From Paragyromitra xinjiangensis (lineage: Eukaryota > Ascomycota > Pezizomycetes > Pezizales > Discinaceae): DNA of 64,000 nucleotides. The stretch spans positions 1,674,001 through 1,738,000 of the forward strand of contig JBCAMK010000008.1 of assembly GCA_038503065.1 (NCBI GenBank), in the 5' to 3' direction. Position numbers and translations under genes: made by a program. The notes under the pieces are model-generated. The model had not been told where the DNA came from. It was given only the letters and a program-made list of their open reading frames with translations, and ran no database searches. The stretch's first letter is position 1. Each line of letters opens with the position of its first letter. Shown one piece after another: positions 51,085 to 61,198 of the stretch.

Positions 51085-52736
51085 ATGCAGCTACGCAGGA
51101 GGCTACCTACATTATCCCATCTCCGAACAACGCTCGCTTCAATCCTGTTTTTAGGACTCCTTCCCTACATCGCCGAGGCCTTTCCGCTATTCCCCCGTCA
51201 AGATATCAATAGCAATCCAATCGAGGTCACTTCTAACCATGTGTGCGTAAGACCTGCACCGTGGACCCAGATCTTTAGTTTCTTCCTGACGAACTATATT
51301 GCGCGCATCGCAACATTTAAGAAAACGAGTGGCTATGAGGGGTCGCGGGACTACTTCCGCACGATCGTGTCGCTTTTCGTTCCATTTTTTGGAATTAGCC
51401 AGGCAGCGTCAACGATTGCTAGAGGGAGTAGGTTTTTGGGAAAGGACGAGCTAGGAAGAGCCCTGCATGCGAAGACGTTATGTATAGTGCAGCGGAAGCA
51501 GAGCTGGAGGCCTAAGAACGGGGATATATTGAGAGGGTGTATCCTAGAGGCGCCAAAGAGATCGAAAAGACGTAGGAATTCCTCAACTCGGTATATATCC
51601 CCACTATCTAACCCTCATAAATCTATATCTAACGTCCTACTAGAGAAGAGGCAGTCATCCGAATCCAACAACCAAACATGGATGAAATAACCCACCCTGC
51701 CAAATGGAAAATACAAGGCCAGTATTCCCTCCCGCATGGGTACTCTTTCGCCATTCTCCCTCCTGGAACCTCTCTCGGCGCCATCAATCCTGCTACGGAT
51801 CGCTCCTCTGTCGTGGTCGCCTCCTCTTACGGAGTTGTCAAGTCCTTTACTGCCGCCATCCAAATCCTCTTCTCGGTATTCACCCTATGGAGCGCCTACG
51901 GTTCACAAGTTACAACATATGGCTACGCTGCCTTCGGCTTTTCTGTCGTGCCCTACACCATCATGTCCTTCCTAAACGCCATCGCGAATTTGATCGAAGC
52001 AGACTACGATACATTATTTATGGTCGAGTCTGAAGTCATGGTTGAGGCATTTGAGCGCACCGGGGAGGAGTTCGTAGGCGCCGTTGCAGCACTCATCCCA
52101 GCATTCAATCGCACAGAATGGGTTGACATAAAGTTCCGTCGACACAGAGAGCGTGGACTAACAGCGTACGAGTTAGATCTGGAAGACCAGGAGACAGGGA
52201 GGAAGTGGCGTGTCATCAATACAGACGAGCAGACGCGTGAAGAGCAGCAGGATGCTGCCGAACACGGAATTATGGATCCTGCTGTGAACCCACCTGCAGC
52301 CGAGCAGATCCCATTATCTACTGTCGGGCCTCGCGATACGAGCCATTGCACTAAGATTATAATCCCTGGGGCGGGCCAGTATCAACGGAAAAAACAGGTT
52401 GTGAAGAAGTCGAACCGCTTTCATAACCAAAGCGTCATCATGATCATCATTTCAGCGTTGATCTTCCCGTATATTATCCTCGGGGCATTAACAAAGTTCC
52501 AGAACAGGGAGAGCACGAGACGGCAGAGAGTGTTCATGATGGGGTGGTTGGTGACGGGACAAGTGATTGGGATTCTGGATGTGGCGGAGACGAAAGGTGG
52601 GCGGAAGAAGTGGTGGCGCATGGTAGAGCTCGGAGTTAAGGCAGTGGTTGTAATCATGGGGTTTGCGTTTAGTATTGGTGGATTTGTAGAGGCAGGTTTG
52701 ATGATGAGGAAGTTTGGATTCTGTTTTAATTTGTGA
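51085..52736 (+). CDS. Polytopic membrane protein with signal peptide (532 aa), unknown
   Basis: Two overlapping frames are one gene: exon 51085-51590 and exon 51644-52736 join in phase through a 53-nt intron (GTATAT, TATCTAAC branch, TAG). The start has a hydrophobic leader, LASILFLGLLPYIAEAF. Membrane segments follow: about 105-125 (TIVSLFVPFFGIS), about 230-250 (AAIQILFSVFTLWSAYGS), about 255-280 (YAAFGFSVVPYTIMSFL), then a long hydrophilic domain (EFVGAVAALIPAF, FRRHRERGLTAYELD), and three C-terminal helices (VIMIIISALIFPYIILG, MMGWLVTGQVIGILDV, VVVIMGFAFSIGGFVEAG). I recognise the general type, uncharacterised ascomycete membrane proteins, but no named family. An isolated start at the second frame's Met (MDEITHP) would lose the leader and first helix. 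Confidence 0.7.
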
Positions 52737-53665
52737 ATAGTAGCTCAGAGAAGGGAGTATGACGTGTGATGTGGTAGTCACGAGTGGGGCTTTGGCGCTT
52801 GGGGTAGGCTTTTTGTTTTGGTTATGATATGTTGATATGCGCACAGGTTTATGAAAAGAATGGGTGAGTATTTCTTATGTTTCTTAGCGTGCTTAATTTG
52901 GGTTAGCGATTTTGTATATACTCTTGTTCTTGTTCTTTTTTGCTGTCATTTGGCACGTTTGAATCATAATGGAGTTTTGTTTGAGGTGCAGGGGGAATAA
53001 TGATAAGTGGTGGTTATGTACGGCTTTAAGGTTTATCGTTAGGGTGTCTACCAATACCGTGCTATGGCCCAGGATATGGGAGAGTTCAGAGCCACTAGTA
53101 CATATCTAGTTAGATGATCATGAAGTTATTTTATTTGGAAGATTTTATTATTAAGGTTAAGAAGTGCTGGAGTGATGGGTTTATTTGTGTCTGCTTGATT
53201 CTACTAACCAAAAAATAAATGACGGGTTAGCTAGAGTATAGATTCGCTCAATTGATGCAACTACCCTTAAAGGTTGGATTGCAAGAATAAGGATTTGTGT
53301 GTAGTGCATTTGTCCCTTTGACCTTCGAGCCATAATTTGTAGTCCGCTGCTACCAGATATGTGTAGGAATGTGGCTATGACCTATCAACGGTGATTGGGT
53401 AAGATAGGTACGGGTAACATCATTTGGAAGAGTGACCTTGGAGCTAGAGAGGTAGCCGTGCTAAGGCCTAGCTTAATTGGAATAGGAAAGGTGGCGTGGC
53501 TACTAGTCTTATGCGGAGAACAGTACTACATGTAATTATTAGTAGCTGAGTCATCGTACACTTGTGATATTGAGTTAAAGTTAAACCTATATAAGCTATC
53601 TAGCTCATGCATTTCTATTTAGTCTCTAGGTATCTCTTCATCGATGAGTGTTCAGAAAGATCTAT
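52737..53665. other. Convergent intergenic region
   Basis: No gene is supported; it separates the 3' ends of the membrane-protein gene and the tyrosinase. Confidence 0.45.
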
Positions 53666-54981
53666 CTAAACGTATTCATAACACAGAAAGTCACCCTTCG
53701 TATGCATCACATCCCCAACCGTAATTACTCCACCCAACCTACCCAGCTGAATCTCAAAATCGAGCGTAACATTCCCGTATGGCAAGTCGGTATAATCGGG
53801 CCCTAGAACATCTACCCAAGGCCTAATTGGGCCAGAAATGTCGTATAAACGTTCCTGAGGGTTTGCAGACTGCCACTTCCACCAGATCCGGTCGAGGTTC
53901 GTGTGATGGAGGTAGAAAAGAGGTTCTAGTAGGTCAATGAGGAGCTTGGAGATACTAATAGCAGTCGAGGAACATACCAGCGTTTGCAGTATATACCTCA
54001 GCTGCAGAACCCCCAATCGTAAAATGTCCCCCTCCATGTACCCCCAACATTGCATAACTTGGCTCACCCTCCAGCACATGACTCATCCAGCCATAATCTG
54101 GCTGCGCCAAAATCTCGTCCTCAACATTTTTATTACACCATGCCTTTGCAATCTGTGGATTTAGCGACCTTTGTAAACACCGATCTTCTTTGAATATTGT
54201 AGTATTCCTGCTGATGTGGATAGTCCAGTCCTTGAACGGCCCGTCATTGATACACCCCCCTCCTGTCCCGACTGGCATGTCGGGAAGGGAGGTATCATTA
54301 ACCACATGGTCGCCATTGCCACCAAAACCAGTAGTTGGAGAAAAAAGGGGGGAGGTGAAGAGGGATACTACAGAAGAGGTGGGGGGAACGTCGAGAGAGT
54401 AGTCCCAGTAGCTGTGAGTAGATGTTAACTCCCTTAAACAATCAGTGGATAACTTTCGGTGGAAATGACTTACGGCTGAGCACCCTTATAGCCACATCTA
54501 TCCCGAAGGTCATTCTCGTACGTCCATAGGAGGTACCGATGCCATGGTAAGAAGTGCCCCTATATAAAAGTTGAGTACATTTGTTCCAGGATATAACTTA
54601 ATTCGAAGCTTCATACCACTAGATGAACGTAAGGCGTGAGGATCTTATGCACGTATATATAATCTTCAAAAGACGTGAGAGTGGGAACGGTATCTTCATA
54701 TTTTCCGGGTAAAGCATGCAGACATTTCACAGCCCGGATATAATCAGCCTTTTCGTCACTAGAAAGGCCTCTCCTACGTAATAGAAGCCATATCTTGTTA
54801 TCACTTCCGTATTAATTATGAAGGATTTAGGAGACGACCCATACCATTCTTTTCGAAGACGAGGGTCTCCGCAAGATCTGGTCGTACTCGAGGACTCTTC
54901 AAAAGGTAAGGAAAAAACCACACTTAATCCAACACTAAGAAATTTCAGAACTTGGATAGTGAATGATTTGGAGAAATGCAT
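53666..54981 (-). CDS. Secreted tyrosinase (binuclear copper)
   Basis: Five exons on the minus strand (54981-54845, 54773-54617, 54559-54474, 54411-53978, 53925-53666) join in phase to 357 residues. A signal peptide (VLKFLSVGLSVVFSLPF) precedes the Cys-containing start of the domain, SCGDPRLRKEW. CuA: YVHKILTPYVHLVGHFLPWH with His at about 88, 96 and 105, followed by the YWDYS motif. CuB: GVHGGGHFTIGG and LFYLHHTNLDRIWWKWQ. These match the fungal tyrosinase common central domain, which oxidises mono- and diphenols to quinones for melanin or phenolic modification. The signal peptide and short length, ending soon after CuB, fit the small secreted class without the long C-terminal inhibitory extension. 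An antisense frame across exon 1 is a shadow. Confidence 0.9.
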
Positions 54982-57198
54982 TTCGGTGAAGGAGTTGGCG
55001 AGTTTGAATCTGTTTAGTTCTTGTAAGCCCTCGGGTTCCTGGAGCACTTTATATACTCTACCAGCAAACCTATTGCAGAGACTTAATTGCCCAGGTCTCT
55101 CATCAAAGGAGTTCAGGGTAGCTATAGCCATCAGTCGGATACATGCATTACCCGTCTGTTATGGGAAGCCCCGCAGTCATGGCGTACTACGCCACCTGAA
55201 CGCCTTTAATATGAGGCTAAAAACTCCCAGTATTTATTTGATGGATATGTAGTTGTAAGGCAATACCTATATATCAATAGGAAAGCTTTTACAAGCTATA
55301 ATGCACGATATCACTCCACAGGGCGAGTAAGCTGCGCATGCATGTAATAGTATTACCCAGGCGACTATGCTTCGACCACGATACGGATGTTTCCCTAGAT
55401 TATCCTTACGGTTAAAACTGGTCGGGAGCTAGGTAGCATAGTGCTGGAGGCTTAAATTGTGTTGAATGCTTAGTAGCTTGCCCATCAGCTAGTTGCGTAG
55501 TTAAATACTTGATGTGCACGTGGTAAGAGCCCACGCAGCTACTATCCCACAACTAAGTTTTACCTTGTGTAGCAATTCGCTGACACTTTTTCCGAATCTA
55601 TGTACTCGACAACCTTGCTCTAACGCATCAATACTAGTAATCAAGCAAGTTCTTATCTACAGCTGCCAAGAGCCTGATCCGCCCTGTGTTGCGAGATAAA
55701 CCAACCTATCAACGATTAACCTCAGCCTTAGGCAAGGCCAAGAGATTTCCTACATACTTATCGCTTTAGCTATTTTTCCGCCCGCGGCAACAAAATTTAG
55801 TGAGAGATCATCCGATACTTTTGATTCGCCTAAAATGCGAGGATCATAATAATTATACGACGGCGATCAAGCGCCTTATTCTCGCGGCTATTCAAATTTA
55901 CCACACAGCAGCATCAACGAAAAAACCACAAATTTCAAGTTTTACACGCATGTATGTGGCTCGAAGAACACGACTCAATATGGAAATCTCACTTAACACA
56001 TTGAACAGTCCAACCACTACCCTTCAGGGGCTTACCCCAAGGATACCTATGGTATATTATCCTATTCCACGTCGTGTGTACAGAGTATGTTCCCTTACCG
56101 ATGGAAAACCCTCCCTACTAGCGTGATGATCCCTGTTCGTCGTTTTAGATCGATCGCTTTCTTTATCTTGCCAATTGGAGGCCTAAAACTCCTTGAGTAG
56201 GAGGTAGTTATGTAGCCATCTCATGCGAGTAGGCTATGGGATGCCAGCTTGGAAGTAGTTCAATTGGCAAAATGGGATATTTCATCCCGTAGTTCGGGCA
56301 AAACTAGGGAGATAAAGTGTTAGTGGTTCGCCCCATGTCCCGTAAAGTTTCTAACAGCCAGAGCTTCGCCAATCTCCCGGATCACTACTGTGGGTACCTA
56401 TCAATAAGTACAAGGGCGGAGGCTAGCGCCTTAGCTAAAAGCTATAAGCCCTTTCCAATGACTGTTTCGATCTCGATGACTGTTCTATCATCTAGACTAC
56501 TGAAAAGACATGATAAAGAACCACACGGAGGATCTCGGGTTTAACATGTGACTTCAATCCTAGTAAATAGGAAATTGGACTTTCGGATTTGTATGACTGA
56601 GAAGAATGTCTATGGTTACTTTTTGTTATTTCCGTGGTGTATGAGGACGCTAAAATTTAAAACCCACCTCAACACTAAAGGCACCCACAACGACAAAGCC
56701 ACACCATACTACAACACTACTGTATCGATAGTGGTGGGCCTTACAAAAGACAGCTGGCTATCCGAATAGGTATACTGATCATTTCTCAAAAAGCCACACA
56801 ATCACGAACACAAACCCGCACTCGACTTCGCCTTTAAACCGATAGGCTGTGTCTTACACCACGCGGAGGCCGCGGCTGCAAGCACGGGCTGAAAGGCTAT
56901 TACTCGTCAAAAGCCGCGATCCTTTTCAGGCAATGATCTCTGCGGCTGAGACTCACGTGATACCCCAGATTAGTCTTATCAGGCGAAACAACAGCTGAGT
57001 TGCACAAAATCCAACAAGTCTCAAAAGCCTTCCTGAACATTTTATGCTGAAGAGGCTGGAGCAATTTGAGCAATAGCGCAATGATTCAGGATCTGTAACT
57101 TTAGTGTTTTTCCCTAAATCCGCACTGCAAGACTGCGCCCGCCATGGTTGAAAAATCACTGATATGCTATGAGCACAACCTTGTGTGACAACCCCTAC
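54982..57198. other. Intergenic
   Basis: No supported gene; frames are short and AT-rich in codon use. Confidence 0.45.
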
Positions 57199-57423
57199 CT
57201 GCCCATCAGCGTGCGGATACCCCGCAGCCTCTCCCGCTCCATTGGTACGTTTCGAGTGGCCGAGCATAGCAACCAAGTGAGGCTTGGGCCACAGTTTGCT
57301 TGATCCCCGCAGGGCGGCTGGATGACTGGTGAGTTGTGGGTCGGTATCTTGCATCGTCAAGATATCCGTGGTCCCCAAGGCAACAACATCACCATCACAA
57401 CGTTGGTTTGAGAAAAAAGAACT
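57199..57423 (-). CDS. Isolated coding-like exon, unknown family
   Basis: On the minus strand 75 codons lie exactly between an acceptor (CCTAG) and a donor (CAG, then GTAGGG), in one phase. The reading contains NQRCDGDVVALGTTDILTMQ, then PQLTSHPAALRGSSKLWPKP and HLVAMLGHSKRTNGAGEAAG. The Gly/His-rich, varied composition is protein-like. No partner exons could be fixed on either side, so this may be one exon of an unresolved gene or a remnant. Confidence 0.33.
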
Positions 57424-57697
57424 CTAGGTTCTAAGCGCGATCTTGAGCCCTAGCTGTCGGCTGTTTTCGCCGCAGAACACCACGAGTCATCACCACCAAT
57501 CTTTTTTGCACAGGTCGAATAGGCGTTTCTCGATACGTTGATAGCTCTGGCATAAGGAAGTTCTTGCGACCCACAAATACTGGATCCCAGAGCTCAGTTT
57601 CCGTTCGAGCCGATTAGCTCTCTGGAACGTTTTCTATATTGTGCTGGATTGGCCGCCAAGTCGGTGGCTTCAATTTATATCTTCTTACTCTAAAAAT

Positions 57698-58530
57698 ATG
57701 GGTTTCTCGTTTCGTCGAGGCTTCCGCGGGCTCTTTGGGCGAGCCCGGCGATTGTGTACTTCCTCCCCCTCCCCCTCTTCTTCTCACACCTCCTACTAAC
57801 GTCCTTTCTCTAGCCGGAAAAACACGTTGCTCAGTCTGTCTAAAGTATTTCAAACTTGCCTCCCTCCGCACCCTACCGCAATGCGCGCACACTTATTGCC
57901 GTGTCTGTCTTCGTCGAACTTTCTCACGTCTCGTTACCGAGCCTGAATGTGTAATCCCGCCACGCTGTTGTGGAGCTGAAATTACTCTAGCCATTGCAGG
58001 CGACTTCCTTGATGGGGGTGATAAGGAAGGCGAGACAGGGCTGAAGGAGCAGTATATGCAAGTGTTGGAGAAACGGACAAATGATCCGGTGTTTTGTGCA
58101 AGAGGATGTACGCGTGCACGCAGAGAGGGAGAAGAGGAAGGGCCAGAGGGGTTCGTGCCGGAGAGGAAGCCCATATTTATATTACCGGAAGATATTAAGG
58201 AAGAGGAAGATTTGGCTTTGTGTAGGACGTGTAAGAAGGGTACATGTACGCTATGTAAGAAGCCAGGCCCGCATATCGAGGGGGGAGAAAGGTGTGCGGT
58301 GGAAGGAGATGATGAGAAGGAGGAGATTAGGTACATGAGGCTGTCTGGGAGGAATGGATGGAGGTGTTGTGAAGCGTGCGGGATGATGGTTAGTAGGGAT
58401 GTTGGGTGTAGTCATGTTGTCTGCAGGTAAGGTTTCCCTTTTCATTTTGAGTAGGGGGATTTATTTTACGGTGGTGTTTGCTAATGATTTGAGGACTAGG
58501 TGCGGGAATGATGTTTGGCTTGCGTTTTGA
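57698..58530 (+). CDS. Short RING/IBR-type protein
   Basis: Exons 57698-57755, 57814-58426 and 58500-58530 give 233 residues in phase. The first intron has a perfect TACTAAC branch site. The protein begins with a basic MGFSFRRGFRGLFGRARRLS, then a RING-like CSVCLKYFKLASLRTLPQCA followed by HTYCRVC and a later PPRCCG. A second Cys region (LCRTCKKGTCTLCKKPGPH) and an IBR-like end (CCEACGMMVSRDVGCSHVVC, then RCGNDVW) follow. Together they resemble the RING1-IBR part of RBR E3 ubiquitin ligases, but the protein stops where a second RING with the catalytic Cys would be expected. It may be a truncated ligase or a member of the many short ascomycete RING-IBR proteins. Probable role in ubiquitination; substrate unknown. 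A longer frame upstream exists but begins at TTG and breaks the intron signals. Confidence 0.7.
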
Positions 58531-59474
58531 TGCAAAGACTTAGTTGCACACCAAGGAATCGGTTATTTGAAAGTTTTTTGTGATGGCCTTAGTGCTGAAT
58601 GGGATATCAAAATATATCAAAGGCATAGCCATCCCTTGGAGGTTTGTGGAGATGAATATCTGAATTTTTTTCACCTTTTCTTGCTTAGGCCCGTGGTTTT
58701 TTTAGTCTTTTTTTTTTTTGCCGGCGCTGGTGTGAAAATGGAAATCATTTTTGTTTCCTATGTATTATGGTATGAGATTCACTTGGTGTGAAATGGTTCT
58801 GGTTTCTATTATTCCTGGTTCATTTTGTTCTGCAGGTAGTCGGAAGCTGTTTGGAAATCTGCTGCGATCAAAGAAAAATCCCCGCATTATAGATGTTTTT
58901 CATCTAAAAAAGACCCGACTCGGATTCAGGCCCTTATACAATCAAAATTGTATCGCACAGTCTGCACCAGCGTGAAGCTCAATCCTAGATGAAATGCAGA
59001 GTTTGCATAGCATGGTTACACACGCCTGACCATGCACAGCACTCCTCGCCGGTTTAGCCCATCAGAAGCTTGAAATTGAGCCGCAACGGAAAATAGTGGC
59101 CACTAGGATTTAGTGCCCGGTTTGAGTTGATCCTGGAACAATTCCCAAGGGGCCAAGAATCAGAAACCAAGAAAAGCGGCCTAGCTACATGATGTCACCA
59201 CCAACCCTTAGCACTTATTGGTACTAACTCGCGATTGCATTGGCCAAGTGGATTAAGCCAGCATTGCAAACCAAGGATGAAGAAGTGTAGGGTATAGAGT
59301 ACCTTAAAGGGGGTTTGTAGGGGATTGTGGTGCTCTGAAATTCATCTGACGTCACCCGTCTTTAAATTTGTTTTCTTTCCTACACCCAGAATTGTATATA
59401 ATTACCTGAGCGTGGCAGCTTTTCATCGGTGCTGTCGTTCGTTCCATTCCTAGTTTCCCATATTCTCACTCATC
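58531..59474. other. Intergenic
   Basis: No gene is supported. A poly-T run lies at about 58707-58722, in the 3' flank of the RING/IBR gene. Confidence 0.45.
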
Positions 59475-61198
59475 ATGTCGGCTGCTAAGTTGTTTTTTTC
59501 ACTGTTGGCGCTGCTCTCGTATAGGGTATTGGGTGCACCGACTGATCCCCCTTCAGACCTTGTTCTTCGAGATTATCCGTCGGAGCTTACCCCAAGAGAT
59601 GTCGTCCAGACTGTGAGCGACTATCTTTCAAACGCAGCAAGCGGAGTTAGTAAGGACGATGTTATCCAAGGAATCCTTCCAAACTACTTCCAGAATATCC
59701 CGTCAGTAAGCAAGATTAAGTCTGAGCTTGGTTTGAATGACACGGGTATTAGCCAGCTTGCATTAGAAGTGTTGAATATTCCGTTAGTTCCCTTACGATA
59801 CCGCAATACCTTTCGCGAAGAAAAGCTAATGAACCTTTCCTAGTGGGTACGCAAATTACACTTCCCAGGGCTGGAATCTCCGTATCCACGGACAGGCCTA
59901 CAAGCAAGCTCTCTCCAACCAAAACGTAGTCTCAAATAAGACCCTTGACGCAGCGGCGGATGCTTTTCTCCCCGATTTTGACATGAGCCAACTCCAACCA
60001 CATGAACAAGACAATGCAAGGAACCTAACGAGTGCAATATTGAGTTTACCGCAGGAGGATGTGAAGCTGATCTTCACGCTAGATGTGGCGTCGGGGCAAA
60101 ATTTTACTAGCGGATGGAAATCAGAAATTGTTTGGTCGAAGCTGACAGACGCGAGAGGTATGTTTATTCGAGGAGTTTGTCCGAGGACGAAACTGATTTT
60201 GAATACGTAGGTGAAATTGATGGGTTCGTCCCGCTTCCCGACAATTCGAGGGATTTGCCACCTGGAACCACTTCAACACAGGTCGTGAAATTAGATATCC
60301 ATACTAATGGGACTAATAGTAAGCTTTTCTCGTCTCTAACCATTATTCCTATACGCTGACTCCATCTCTAGCTGGAAATGCAACTGGTTACCTTGTTCCT
60401 AACCAGGGCATCACTATCGTCTCCGATATTGATGACATCCTTCGCGTTACAAAAATTTATGAACCTAAAGAAGGCCTACTCAACACCTTTGCCCGCGACA
60501 TGGTCCCATGGTTGAACATGCCTAGCGTAATATTGCCCTGTAACACAATTTATCACCTATTCAATCAATACTAACTGCCACAGATTTACTCGAACTGGTC
60601 GCGCCAGAGCCCCGAGAACCCATACCATTTTCACTATCTCACCACCACCCCTGAGCAAGGAACCCGAATCTATATGCAGTTCATTTACCACACTTACCCC
60701 GACGGCAGCTTCGACACGCGTCCGCTAAATCTCACCACCGTCGACCAAACCTTCTCTATACGAAAAACCCTCCTCATAAAGATCTTTCAGACCTTCCCAC
60801 AACGCAAATTCGTACTAGTTGGGGACACCACCAATAATGACGTCATGAACGATTATCCGGAGATGGCAACTACCTTCCCAGGCCAGGTCGCGTGTATATT
60901 GCTTAGGAACACGACGGCAACGGATTCCGGGGACAAATTTCCTTATGATACAACTCAGTTTAAGCAACTAAAGCAAGAGCAGTATATGTTCTTCACTACA
61001 CCAGATGATTTAACCGGACTGGACTTTTCGCATGGCGATTGTAGGAATAGCTCGGCGGTTATGGGAACAGTGACGTTTGGATGGCAGGGACTGCCACTCG
61101 GGCTGGGGAAGAAGAATGCTGCTATAGTAGAAAGGGGAACCCCATGGGGGGCAGTATGGGCTGCTATAGTGGCGATGGTAATTGCGGCGATATTGTAA
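59475..61198 (+). CDS. App1-family (DUF2183) phosphatidate phosphatase-like protein, secreted/GPI type
   Basis: Exons 59475-59782, 59844-60318, 60372-60526 and 60584-61198. The start MSAAKLFFSLLALLSYRVLG is a signal peptide, and the C-terminus ends with a hydrophobic AVWAAIVAMVIAAIL preceded by small residues, as in GPI-anchored proteins. The catalytic region has ITIVSDIDDILRVTKIYEPK (the DxD motif of App1 phosphatases), then YHFHYLTTTPEQGTR, FIYHTYPDGSF, IFQTFPQRKFVLVGDTTNND and YMFFTTPDDL. App1 proteins dephosphorylate phosphatidate; this extracellular branch is common in filamentous fungi and its substrate is unknown. Oddity: inside exon 2, near 60160, the reading passes from one frame (GWKSEIVWSKLTDARG) to another (YVYSRSLSEDETDFEYVGEI). 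Either a one-base frameshift is present or a 50-nt intron (60061-60110, weak GTGAAG donor) restores phase. Confidence 0.75.

Noticed and set aside
54339..54411. Apparent frameshift in tyrosinase exon 4 at a C/T homopolymer
   Set aside because: A careful base count (six C, six T on the minus strand) shows YWDYS and TTGFGGNGD are in one frame, and exon lengths keep phase.
54818..55252. Forward 144-codon frame opposite tyrosinase exon 1
   Set aside because: The minus strand carries the signal peptide and conserved SCGDPRLRKEW; the forward frame has no recognisable features.
57893..58336. Antisense 147-codon frame over the RING/IBR gene
   Set aside because: Ser/Pro-rich shadow of a Cys-patterned exon.
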